A stretch of DNA of 24,115 bases. It comes from JAVWPP01 sp036635835 (GTDB lineage: Bacteria; Bacillota; Clostridia; TANB77; CAG-465). The notes beneath the pieces are model-generated. The model was not told the origin of the DNA. It did no database searches and saw only the letters and a list, made by a program, of their open reading frames with translations. The position numbers and the translations under genes were made by a program. Shown here piece after piece: positions 14,831 through 22,191 of the stretch; the first letter of the stretch is position 1; each line of letters begins with the position of its first letter. The stretch is taken from the NCBI GenBank assembly GCA_036635835.1, contig JAVWPP010000016.1:1-24115 (forward strand), written 5' to 3'.

Positions 14831-17071
14831 CTATATCATGGTATCTCTTAACTCTTCTAGTTTTATTGCTTTTCTAAAGTCTACTAATGTAAGGGGTTTA
14901 AAGTATACGTATCCTTGAATTAGATCGCATCCTAGGTCTCTTAGCTTGCTTACCTGAGCAAAGCTGTCTACGCCTTCGCATACAATTTCCATGTTTAAAT
15001 TTTTTGCTAAATATACAACAGATTTAACTAGGTTTTCACTTTCTTTATTTGTGTCTATATCTATAACGAAAGAACGGTCTAGTTTTAAGACGTCTAGTTT
15101 TAAGTTTTTAAGGCATGCAAGTGATGAGTAACCTGTTCCAAAATCGTCCATTGATATTTTTATTTTTCTTTCTCTTAGCTTTTTAATTATATCTTGTACG
15201 TAGCCTGTGTCGTTTAGAGTAACTGACTCTGTTATTTCTATCTCTATGTATTCTGTGTTAACTCCAGTTTCTTCTATGACTTTATCTATGTATTCTAAGA
15301 AGTCTATTTCGTATAGCTCTATTCTAGATACGTTTACAGATATAGGGACTACTTTTTCTCCGTTATCTTGCCAAGATCTTATTGTTTTACATACTTCTTT
15401 AAATACCCATCTGTCTATTTTTACAATGTCATGAGTTTTTTCTGCAAGGTATATAAATTTGTCTGGGTATATAAGGCCTTTAACTGGGTGTTTCCACCTT
15501 ACTAGTGCTTCTGCTGCTGCAATGCTTTGCGTGCTTGAGTATACTTTTGGTTGGTAGTATACGACAAACTGGTTTTCGTTTATTGCAGTTATTAGGTCGT
15601 TTATAATCTCTTTTTCTTCTACAAGCTGTGCTTTCATGCCTGAATCGTAATATGCAAATGAATAGTTATGTATAGATTTTACTTTTGTTCTAGCTATGTT
15701 TGCATTAGATAGCATTTTTTTAACGTCTTGTGTTTTATCTTTTTGAAGTATGTATACACCAAACGATAGGAGTATGTTAAAGCTCATGTTGTTTTTATCT
15801 CTAAATATGTTCATCTCTTTATTTAGTGCATTTACTACTTTTTCTATTTCATCTTTGTCTTTAGAATATTCATAGAAAAACGCAAAGTTGTCGTTTGCTA
15901 TACGCGCATATATTCCTTTTTCTCCAAGTATTTTAACAAGCGCTGAGCCTATTTCCCTTAGGACTTGGTTTCCGAACTCGTAATTGTATGTGTCATTTAT
16001 AAATCCAAAATTGTCTACATCAAAATATGCAATTAGATATTTTTTATCTGGCCTTGTTTTTAAGACGTTTTCTATTTGCATTACTAGTTTGTTTTCGTTA
16101 CCAATTAATGATACTTTATCTTGGTATGCTAGTTTGTTAATTGTAACATTTTCTTTTCTTTTTTCGTCATATATATATTTTGCTACCATGAATATTATTG
16201 TAGACATTATTCCAAGCAAGATTAGCTGCATTTGTAATATGTCTGTATAGCTTGAGTATACTGAGTTTTTAGATACTCCAGAAATATATGTCCAGTCTGC
16301 AAAGTTTAATTTAGAGCCTGCTAGAAACTGTTTGTCTTCTCCTACTTTAAATTCTTCTACGCTTTCGTTTTCTTCTATGTTATTTATTCTATTTGCAAAA
16401 TTATTTACTTTAGCTTCGTTATTTACAGCAGATAAATCGTCGTAAATATTGTTGTTGTTTGCTCTTGTGTCTAGATATATAAGGGATTTACCTCTTTTAT
16501 CTACTATAACTGAATATCCATTGCCTTTTTCGAAAGAAAATAGTATTTCTCTTGCTATTTTATTTACTTCACATCCGCCTACGATAACGCCTTGCACCTG
16601 ACCATTTACCATGTATGGTAGAGCCATTATTAGGTAATTAATATACCCTGTTTCTTCTCCATTATATACATCTATGAACTGTTTTCCTTGCATTGCTCTT
16701 TCGTAAAAAGAAGACGCTGTAACTATAAATATATCGTTATCTACGCTATGCATAACTCCATCTGTTGCGGCATATCCAAGTATGTCTAAATCTGAATTTT
16801 CTTTTATGCTTTTTAGATATTCCATATCTTTTTTCATGTTTCCAGATTGTTTCAACGTAAGAATATGCTCAATAGAATGAAGTTTTCTATTAAGTACGCT
16901 AGCTGCAAATTTTGCACCAAGCTTATTGCTTTCTACTAAATGATTATCGCTTTTGCTAATTGTTGCATCTTTTAACATGTATATAGACAGTATTGTCATT
17001 ATAAAATACGCCATAACGCATATTACTGCTACAATTATTATTTTTTTTAGATTTAAAGTATTCTCTTTCAT
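14831..17071 (-). CDS. Paralogous Cache - degenerate GGDEF - EAL protein (predicted c-di-GMP phosphodiesterase)
   Basis: Same architecture as its downstream neighbour and clearly a tandem paralogue: TM helix at about 9-33, extracellular Cache-like sensor to about 270, second TM at about 280-300, GGDEF-like domain with ANDNF (392-396), then EAL with E521, NVS, EITES, DDFGTG (642-647), KLD, CEGVD and QG. The catalytic set for c-di-GMP hydrolysis is complete; only the Glu after EGV is Asp. The start is ATG 17071, 8 nt from AGGTG. The in-frame TTG at 17104 lies inside the promoter, upstream of any transcript, and is rejected. The sensor domains differ more than the EAL domains, suggesting different ligands with a shared output. 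Confidence 0.9.
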   Translation of the reverse strand: MKENTLNLKKIIIVAVICVMAYFIMTILSIYMLKDATISKSDNHLVESNKLGAKFAASVLNRKLHSIEHILTLKQSGNMKKDMEYLKSIKENSDLDILGYAATDGVMHSVDNDIFIVTASSFYERAMQGKQFIDVYNGEETGYINYLIMALPYMVNGQVQGVIVGGCEVNKIAREILFSFEKGNGYSVIVDKRGKSLIYLDTRANNNNIYDDLSAVNNEAKVNNFANRINNIEENESVEEFKVGEDKQFLAGSKLNFADWTYISGVSKNSVYSSYTDILQMQLILLGIMSTIIFMVAKYIYDEKRKENVTINKLAYQDKVSLIGNENKLVMQIENVLKTRPDKKYLIAYFDVDNFGFINDTYNYEFGNQVLREIGSALVKILGEKGIYARIANDNFAFFYEYSKDKDEIEKVVNALNKEMNIFRDKNNMSFNILLSFGVYILQKDKTQDVKKMLSNANIARTKVKSIHNYSFAYYDSGMKAQLVEEKEIINDLITAINENQFVVYYQPKVYSSTQSIAAAEALVRWKHPVKGLIYPDKFIYLAEKTHDIVKIDRWVFKEVCKTIRSWQDNGEKVVPISVNVSRIELYEIDFLEYIDKVIEETGVNTEYIEIEITESVTLNDTGYVQDIIKKLRERKIKISMDDFGTGYSSLACLKNLKLDVLKLDRSFVIDIDTNKESENLVKSVVYLAKNLNMEIVCEGVDSFAQVSKLRDLGCDLIQGYVYFKPLTLVDFRKAIKLEELRDTMI

Positions 17072-17092
17072 ATCAATTACACCTATAGTCAA

Positions 17093-17121
17093 ATTATATA
17101 TCAAAAAAATATATTAAACAA
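17093..17121 (-). promoter_or_regulatory. Promoter of the two-gene EAL operon
   Basis: TTGTTT (17116-17121), 17 bases, TATAAT (17093-17098) on the minus strand, about 20 bases before the ATG at 17071. It is divergent from asd. A weaker plus-strand candidate for asd (TTGTAA, 17 bases, TAATAG) lies in the same gap. Confidence 0.7.
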
Positions 17122-17186
17122 TATCTTTTCATTAGTTTTTGTAATAATATGTTTCATAAATTAATAGTATTTAATGAGGTGTTTTT

Positions 17187-18170
17187 ATGAACTTAGCTAT
17201 AGTAGGTGCTACCGGTCTTGTTGGTAGTAATTTTCTTAAAATATTAGAAGAAAAGAAAATTCAAATAAATGAGTTATATTTATTTGCTTCTTTAAATTCT
17301 AAAGATAAAAAAATACGTTTTAAAGAAAGAGATTATTCGGTTTTACCGCTTAATGAAACTTGTTTTAAAAATAAAGATATAGATTATGCTTTGTTTGCTG
17401 TAAATAGCGAGCTTGCTAAGAAATTTGTTCCGCTTGCTGCTAATGAAAATATATGCGTTATAGATAATAGTTCTTTTTTTAGAATGTTTACAGATATTCC
17501 GCTTATAGTTCCAGAGGTTAATTTTGGGGATTTAAAAAACTATAAGAAAAGTATAATTGCAAATCCTAATTGTTCTACTATACAAGCTGTTTTACCGCTT
17601 AAGGTTTTGCAAATGAAGTACGGTATTAGGAGGGTTGTTGTTTCTACGTACCAAGCGGTTTCTGGGGCTGGTATTAAGGGTATTGATGATCTTTTAAATT
17701 CTACAACTACTAAGTTTAAGTACCCTATTTCATACAACTGCATTGCTCAAATAGATTCTTTTTTAGATGATGGATATACTAAAGAAGAGCATAAGCTTAT
17801 GAATGAAACAAGGAAGATTTTGAACCTTCCTGAGCTTAATATAACGGCTACTGCAATTAGGGTGCCTACGCTTAACTGCCACGGCGAGTGTTTGAACGTT
17901 GAACTTATGCAAGATTTTGATATTTCTAAGTTAAAGCAAGACTTGTCTACTTTCGAAAATATTGTTGTTTTAGATGATATTTCTAGAGATATTTATCCTA
18001 TGAATACTTTTGTAGATGGTAAAGATGAGGTGTATATTGGTAGGATTCGAAGAGATTTAAGTAGGGCAAATACGGTTAATATGTGGGTTATGGCAGATAA
18101 TGTGCGTAAAGGTGCAGCTACTAATGCTGTGCAAATTTTAGAGAAGTTAGTTAGCGGTAATATGGCGTAG
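17187..18170 (+). CDS. asd: Aspartate-semialdehyde dehydrogenase
   Basis: Reduces aspartyl phosphate to aspartate semialdehyde with NADPH, the branch point to lysine/diaminopimelate, threonine and methionine. The nucleotide-binding loop GATGLVG is at 7-13, the active-site Cys at 129 in ANPNCSTIQ, and the C-terminal catalytic region has RVPTLNCHGE with His 232. 327 residues is normal. ATG follows GAGGTG with suitable spacing. It stands alone on the plus strand, divergent from the EAL operon, and ends at a bidirectional terminator. No lysine riboswitch is visible in the short (about 80-base) upstream gap. Confidence 0.96.
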   Translation: MNLAIVGATGLVGSNFLKILEEKKIQINELYLFASLNSKDKKIRFKERDYSVLPLNETCFKNKDIDYALFAVNSELAKKFVPLAANENICVIDNSSFFRMFTDIPLIVPEVNFGDLKNYKKSIIANPNCSTIQAVLPLKVLQMKYGIRRVVVSTYQAVSGAGIKGIDDLLNSTTTKFKYPISYNCIAQIDSFLDDGYTKEEHKLMNETRKILNLPELNITATAIRVPTLNCHGECLNVELMQDFDISKLKQDLSTFENIVVLDDISRDIYPMNTFVDGKDEVYIGRIRRDLSRANTVNMWVMADNVRKGAATNAVQILEKLVSGNMA

Positions 18171-18172
18171 AA

Positions 18173-18202
18173 AAAATAGGCTTTCTTTAGAAAGTCTATT
18201 TT
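18173..18202. terminator. Bidirectional terminator after asd
   Basis: AAAATAGGCTTTC pairs with GAAAGTCTATTTT (18173-18185 with 18190-18202) around TTTA. Flanking A's and T's serve both strands. It lies between convergent asd and the bactofilin-like gene. Confidence 0.85.
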
Positions 18203-18234
18203 TCATTTTTTCATTTTTTTCATTTTTTGTTTTT

Positions 18235-18291
18235 AAATCATATGAGAAACTTTATTCTCATTATTTAATTTACCGTATCTATTTAGTTTTC
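18235..18291 (-). repeat. Interspersed 3'-end element, copy 5
   Basis: Minus orientation: GAAAACTAAATAGATACGG, then TAATGAGAATAAAG and TTTCTCATATGATTTA, with a perfect 7-bp inner hairpin (ATGAGAA with TTCTCAT). The stop codon TAG of the bactofilin-like gene is the TAG of TAGATACGG itself, so the last coding codons lie inside the element. Confidence 0.83.
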
Positions 18292-19529
18292 TTTTCTACG
18301 TTTTTATCTTCTACTTTAGCTTTTGCTGGTCTGTATACTATACAGTCTACTGCAATGCAAAGTCCTACAAAGAATGTAACTATAGAAACTGTAACACCTA
18401 CAATAGGTATAAGTTCAAGTAATCTTAAAGCTACTATAACTATTAAAGGTAAGTATATATCTGAGTATTTCATGTCTTTCATTTTTGTGTTTTCTCTTAC
18501 TGCATCTGAAACATACTTAGCAAAGAAAATATTAGTTATGAACATAAGCATTACGTATATTGTAAGGATTATAAATGCTAATTCTACGCCAACTCCTGTA
18601 ATACAAAGTAGTATAAACATTAATGGAACTAGTATAAGTACTATCATACCTTTTAACATTTTACCTGCTACTTTAAGTGGTGTAATTTCTTTACCTGCTT
18701 TAACGCTTCCGTTAAATATGTTTTTATTTATACAGTATATTCCTAAGAAAACAACTGCTGCAGCTAGTATAGAGAAAAGAATATCTTTTACATTTGTATC
18801 TTTTTCTTTTGCTATAACTCCTTCTCCTTCGCCTTCTGCTTTTACTGTATTATTTATTTGAGCTTTTGGGCTTATTACAACGTTTGCATCTTCGTTGTAT
18901 TTTAAAGTTCCAGCTATTTTTACGTTTTCTCCTATGTTAATATTATCTGCAAATATTTTTAGATCTCCATTAATATTAAGGTTGTCCACTGTAACTGTTT
19001 GTCCTAGTAACATTGCTTTTCTACCAACGTTTCCAGCTAAGTTTATTTTGCTACCATAGGCATATATATCTCTTCCTATTTTGCTTTCTCTATCTAAATT
19101 TATAGTTTCTCCAGCTATATATGCATCGTTTTTAACTACGTTATTTAGATTAACTGTTAGTCCTGCAAGGAATGAGTATTCTGAGTAGCCATCTACCTTT
19201 ATGTTATTTGCAGCTATGCAGCTAATTCCGTTAACTTTACTAGTTATTGTAGCTACGTTTCCGCACTTAAATATGCTCTCATTTTTGTCTTTTGTAACGT
19301 TTAGGTTACCTGTTGAAGTGTCTCTCTCTGCTGCATTTTCTTCTGGTGTAGAAGCAGGTAGTGGTGCATCTTCTTTGATGCTAATTGGCTGAGCTGTAAC
19401 TAGTGGTAAGTCTACAGCGTTTTGTCTGTTTTCTGCTGCAAATATGCAGCTTACACACATAATTTGCAGACATATTGCTGCGCATATTATGTATTTTACA
19501 AGTTTGTTTTTCTTTAATTTGTTTTTCAT
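18279..19529 (-). CDS. Secreted bactofilin-like (polymer-forming) protein with C-terminal membrane domain
   Basis: A signal peptide ends near residue 32 (CIFA-A). Residues 85-225 form a beta-solenoid of short repeats rich in the pattern 'xINLxGxVxRDhYhhG' (for example NDAYIAGETINLDR and DIYAYGSKINLAG), as in polymer-forming bactofilin-like proteins. A short linker leads to about four TM helices (about 248-267, 293-312, 315-338, 360-397). The architecture implies the solenoid sits outside the membrane, unlike cytoplasmic bactofilins. ATG at 19529 is 9 nt from AGGAG; ATG 19538 touches the Shine-Dalgarno site and is rejected. It has its own promoter and ends inside element copy 5. Function is probably envelope structure; substrate and partners are unknown. 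Confidence 0.75.
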   Translation of the reverse strand: MKNKLKKNKLVKYIICAAICLQIMCVSCIFAAENRQNAVDLPLVTAQPISIKEDAPLPASTPEENAAERDTSTGNLNVTKDKNESIFKCGNVATITSKVNGISCIAANNIKVDGYSEYSFLAGLTVNLNNVVKNDAYIAGETINLDRESKIGRDIYAYGSKINLAGNVGRKAMLLGQTVTVDNLNINGDLKIFADNINIGENVKIAGTLKYNEDANVVISPKAQINNTVKAEGEGEGVIAKEKDTNVKDILFSILAAAVVFLGIYCINKNIFNGSVKAGKEITPLKVAGKMLKGMIVLILVPLMFILLCITGVGVELAFIILTIYVMLMFITNIFFAKYVSDAVRENTKMKDMKYSDIYLPLIVIVALRLLELIPIVGVTVSIVTFFVGLCIAVDCIVYRPAKAKVEDKNVEKKTK

Positions 19530-19552
19530 ATTTTCCATCTCCTAATACTTAT

Positions 19553-19581
19553 ATGTTAGCATAAGGGATTATGAATAGCAA
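19553..19581 (-). promoter_or_regulatory. Promoter of the bactofilin-like gene
   Basis: TTGCTA (19576-19581), 17 bases, TAACAT (19553-19558) on the minus strand, directly after the preceding terminator. Confidence 0.5.
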
Positions 19582-19604
19582 TAGGTTTTTGTTTTTTTTT
19601 ACAT

Positions 19605-19628
19605 AAAAAAAGAGCCGCGTGGCTCTTT
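19605..19628 (-). terminator. Intrinsic terminator after the small charged protein
   Basis: AAAGAGCC (19609-19616) pairs with GGCTCTTT (19621-19628) around GCGT; on the minus strand the U-tract has seven T's. It begins 3 bases past the stop codon at 19632. Confidence 0.92.
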
Positions 19629-19631
19629 GCT

Positions 19632-19817
19632 CTAATCTCTGTTACAGTCTTCTTCTCTGCTACAATCTTCTTCTTCGTCGTCTTCTCTTCTTGCGTTATT
19701 TAGCCTACTAGCAGACAGCTCATTTGAGACTTCCATGTTTAGATTCTTTGCTTCGTTTTTGTTTTTTCTTGAAGCTTTTTGATTTTGTTGTTTGTTTTTT
19801 TCTTTCATTTTCATCAC
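19632..19817 (-). CDS. Small highly charged hypothetical protein
   Basis: 61 residues (or 59 from the second ATG at 19811, which is better spaced from GGTGAT). The N-terminal half is Lys/Asn/Gln-rich and the C-terminal half strongly acidic, ending in two Cys units, EDCSREEDCNRD. No signal peptide or membrane segment. It follows the isopropylmalate synthase-like gene with element copy 6 between them and is closed by a strong terminator, which supports it being a real gene. I do not recognise the family. The composition recalls small spore or nucleic-acid-associated proteins, but this is only a resemblance. Confidence 0.6.
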   Translation of the reverse strand: MMKMKEKNKQQNQKASRKNKNEAKNLNMEVSNELSASRLNNARREDDEEEDCSREEDCNRD

Positions 19818-19882
19818 CCAATAATATATTGCGTAATTTTATTTTTTTTATACTTTTTTTAATATTTATTTTTTATTATTTT

Positions 19883-19938
19883 AAAACATATAAGAAACTT
19901 TATTCTCATTAAATATATTACCGTATCTAACTAATCTT
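19883..19938 (-). repeat. Interspersed 3'-end element, copy 6
   Basis: Minus orientation: GAAGATTAGTTAGATACGG, TAATATATTTAATGAGAA, TAAAG and TTTCTTATATGTTTTA, with the inner 7-bp hairpin kept by a GU pair. It begins about 5 bases past the stop codon of the isopropylmalate synthase-like gene and is followed by an A/T-rich stretch leading to the small protein gene. Confidence 0.82.
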
Positions 19939-19943
19939 CTTTT

Positions 19944-21218
19944 CTACGTTTTACTTTTAAGAAGATTTTCTTTAGCTTCTAGTTCAAGTTCTTTAGCCTT
20001 AAGCTCTTCTTCTTTGCTCTTTAACTTTTCTAGTATAGCTTTTTCTTTATCTAACTTACTTTTATGTATTTTTTCTATGTTGTATAGATGCTTAAGCTCA
20101 CTATCTGTAATAGGTTTCTTCCTATCTGCAAACTTCTTATATGCAATAAAAAATATCTCAAGCTCTTCTTTCGTAAGGTTATATCCAATGTTTTTAAGCC
20201 TAATTTGTAGGGCTGCTTTACCAGAATGCTTACCTAGTACAAATGGCCTTTCTGCGCATCCTACAGTTTCTGCTGGCATTATTTCGTATGTAGATCTATT
20301 TGCAAGCACTCCTTGCTGGTGCACTCCTGCCTCATGTGCAAAAGCATTTTCCCCTACTAGTGGCTTATTTAAGCTAGGCTCTATGTTAGTTATTTTAGCA
20401 AGCATTCTGCTACTTGGATATATTTCTGTCTTAACTATATTAGTTCTGCATTTATATATATCTTTCCTTGTTTCTAAAGCCATAACTACTTCTTCTAAGC
20501 TAGAATTACCTGCTCTTTCTCCAATTCCGTTTATGGTACACTCTGCTTGGTTTGCTCCTGCTAAAATGCCAGAAAGTGTATTAGCTACTCCCATTCCTAA
20601 ATCGTTATGGCAGTGGACAGAGATGTCTACTTTATCTATGCCTTTTACGTTTTTAATAAGGTAAGCTACAAGGTCTTTCATCTCCTGCGGCATAATGTAC
20701 CCAACGGTGTCTGTTATACCTATTGTTTTAGCTCCTGCTTGTATTGCAGCAGTATATACTTTAGCTAGAAAATCTGCGCTTGTTCTTGCGGCATCTTCTG
20801 CCATAAACTCAACGTCTTTGAAAAGAGTAGCTGCATATGCAACAGACTCTGTAACTTTGCTTAAGCACTCTTCTTCTGATATTTTAAGCTTGTATTTTAG
20901 ATGTATTTTGCTTGTTGCAAGAAATATATTTATTCTAGGTTTAACCGCGTCTTTAGTAGCCTCGTAAGCAAGGTCTATGTCTTTTTTAACGGCCCTTGCA
21001 AGGGAGGCAACTGATGCGCTTGTTATTATTTTAGATATTTCTTTTATAGCTTTAAAATCTCCTGGAGATGTTGCTGCAAATCCTGCTTCTATTATGTCTA
21101 CGCCTAGCTTTTCTAGCTGCACTGCAAATTTTAGTTTTTCTTTGTATGTCATGCTACAGTTTGGTGCTTGCTCTCCATCTCTTAGTGTTGTGTCTAGTAT
21201 TTTAATTTTTCTATTCAT
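19944..21218 (-). CDS. leuA: 2-isopropylmalate synthase-like enzyme without the leucine regulatory domain
   Basis: An acyl-CoA-dependent aldolase of the DRE-TIM (HMGL-like) family. Motifs: LDTTLRDGEQAP with D9 and R13, AGFAATSPGDF, HCHNDLGMGVANT (metal His 202 and 204), GIGERAGNSSLEE (N238) and LGKHSGKAA. These fit 2-isopropylmalate synthase, the first committed step of leucine synthesis. The protein has 424 residues against about 510 for full LeuA. After residue 380 there is no LeuA dimer regulatory domain, only a 45-residue coiled coil rich in KEEELKAKE-type heptads. Homocitrate or citramalate synthase are possible alternatives, because family members without the regulatory domain have other substrates. 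ATG 21218 follows GAAGGAT. No leuB/C/D lies nearby, and no promoter is evident in the A-rich leader. Confidence 0.82.
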   Translation of the reverse strand: MNRKIKILDTTLRDGEQAPNCSMTYKEKLKFAVQLEKLGVDIIEAGFAATSPGDFKAIKEISKIITSASVASLARAVKKDIDLAYEATKDAVKPRINIFLATSKIHLKYKLKISEEECLSKVTESVAYAATLFKDVEFMAEDAARTSADFLAKVYTAAIQAGAKTIGITDTVGYIMPQEMKDLVAYLIKNVKGIDKVDISVHCHNDLGMGVANTLSGILAGANQAECTINGIGERAGNSSLEEVVMALETRKDIYKCRTNIVKTEIYPSSRMLAKITNIEPSLNKPLVGENAFAHEAGVHQQGVLANRSTYEIMPAETVGCAERPFVLGKHSGKAALQIRLKNIGYNLTKEELEIFFIAYKKFADRKKPITDSELKHLYNIEKIHKSKLDKEKAILEKLKSKEEELKAKELELEAKENLLKSKT

Positions 21219-21234
21219 CTTTTATCCTTCGTTC

Positions 21235-21347
21235 TTTTTTTATTTTTTTTATTTTTTTTATTTTTTTTATTTTTTATTTTTTTATTTTTTTCTTTTTTTT
21301 ATTTTTTCTTTTTTTATTTTATTTTTCTTTTTTTATTTTTTTCTTTT
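21235..21347. repeat. Long T-rich low-complexity tract upstream of the leuA-like gene
   Basis: About 110 bases of T runs broken by single A or C. In gene (minus) orientation it is an A-rich tract between element copy 7 and the leuA-like Shine-Dalgarno site. No promoter hexamers can be picked out in it. Confidence 0.85.
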
Positions 21348-21417
21348 AAAACATATGAGTAACTATACTTACATTACCCATATTTCCGTATCTAGATATA
21401 CTCTCTTTATATGTTTT
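21348..21417 (-). repeat. Interspersed 3'-end element, copy 7 (full length)
   Basis: Minus orientation: left arm AAAACATATAAA, core TATCTAGATACGGAAATA, then GGGTAATGTAAGTATAG and TTACTCATATGTTTTA. The outer arms pair. The inner stem has a different sequence here, GTAA with TTAC, in place of GAGAA with TTCTC. It starts 1 base past the stop codon of the alpha/beta hydrolase gene. Confidence 0.85.
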
Positions 21418-21418
21418 T

Positions 21419-22141
21419 CTATCTATATACAACGGTTTCTAAATAATCTAAAACAATACTGTTAAACTCATCTGGCTTCTCATCCATTATAAAGTGATCT
21501 GAGTCTTTAACTATATACTGCACAGATTTTTTAATGTTTTTAGTTATAAGGTTAGTGTGCTCTCTAGTTATAAGATCCCTCTCACCAGCTAGGACAAGCA
21601 CTGGAACATTTATCGTAGAAAGGTCCATAGGATGCACATGTGGGTGCTTTACAAGAAGCGAAAACAGCTCTCTTTTTACTTTAGCCTTGTAACTAAATAT
21701 ACTGCCTATTTTCATGGCTAAATACCCAAGCTCAAGCGCAGGTTTTAGATACGAAACAATGCCTTCTGGGAACAGATTAGCTCCGCTAATTATAAGGGAA
21801 GTAAACCTTTTCTTATGCCTTATGCCTAAATTTATAGCTACATTTCCGCCATCGCTAAATCCTATAACGTTTGCTGTTTTAATATTTAAGTGATCCATTA
21901 CCGCTATAACATCATCTGCTAAAAGGTCTATATTTAGCTTAATATCTCCAAGTGTAGACTTTCCTTGCCCTCTTGCATCTATGCAAACTAGAGTATATTT
22001 ACTAGAAAATGCGCTAAGCTGCTTATCGAAAGAACGCGTGCTACCGCCATTTCCATGCAGTAATATTATATATTCTCCACTGCCGTATACTTCATAATGT
22101 ATCTTAGCTGTATTTACATCTATTATATCTTCTGAGTTCAT
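21419..22141 (-). CDS. Alpha/beta-fold hydrolase
   Basis: A soluble serine hydrolase of about 240 residues. The oxyanion region is LLHGNGGSTRSF. The nucleophile elbow is GFSDGG (Ser 96). The acid is probably Asp 189 in AGERDLI and the base His 216 in DSDHFIMDEKP, so the triad is complete. The short cap domain (about 125-165) does not reveal a substrate; esterase, lipase-like or C-C hydrolase activity are all possible. ATG 22141 is 8 nt from GGAG. The upstream in-frame GTG at 22150 overlaps that site and is rejected. The promoter at 22162-22191 overlaps the terminator of the preceding gene. With no terminator hairpin before the leuA-like gene, read-through into it is likely. Confidence 0.88.
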   Translation of the reverse strand: MNSEDIIDVNTAKIHYEVYGSGEYIILLHGNGGSTRSFDKQLSAFSSKYTLVCIDARGQGKSTLGDIKLNIDLLADDVIAVMDHLNIKTANVIGFSDGGNVAINLGIRHKKRFTSLIISGANLFPEGIVSYLKPALELGYLAMKIGSIFSYKAKVKRELFSLLVKHPHVHPMDLSTINVPVLVLAGERDLITREHTNLITKNIKKSVQYIVKDSDHFIMDEKPDEFNSIVLDYLETVVYR

Positions 22142-22161
22142 ATGTTTCACTCCTTTTGTAT

Positions 22162-22191
22162 ATTATATCACGTAAATAAAGGCTAGAGCAA
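22162..22191 (-). promoter_or_regulatory. Promoter of the hydrolase gene, overlapping a terminator
   Basis: TATAAT (22162-22167) on the minus strand with TTGCTC (22186-22191) 18 bases upstream. The -35 lies in the 3' arm of the preceding terminator hairpin. Confidence 0.55.

Noticed and set aside
17072..17104. TTG start at 17104 for the upstream EAL gene
   Set aside because: It lies between the -10 and -35 boxes of the gene's own promoter, so it would not be transcribed.
20014..20664. Plus-strand open frames antisense to the leuA-like gene
   Set aside because: They are shadows of a strongly conserved enzyme and have no Shine-Dalgarno site or family motif.
21235..21347. T-rich tracts as phage or transposon ends
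   Set aside because: No transposase, integrase, target-site duplication or tRNA attachment site is visible; the tracts are simple low-complexity sequence tied to the 3' elements.
162..21417. The element series as a CRISPR array
   Set aside because: Copies are kilobases apart with genes between them, diverged in sequence, and there are no spacers or cas genes.
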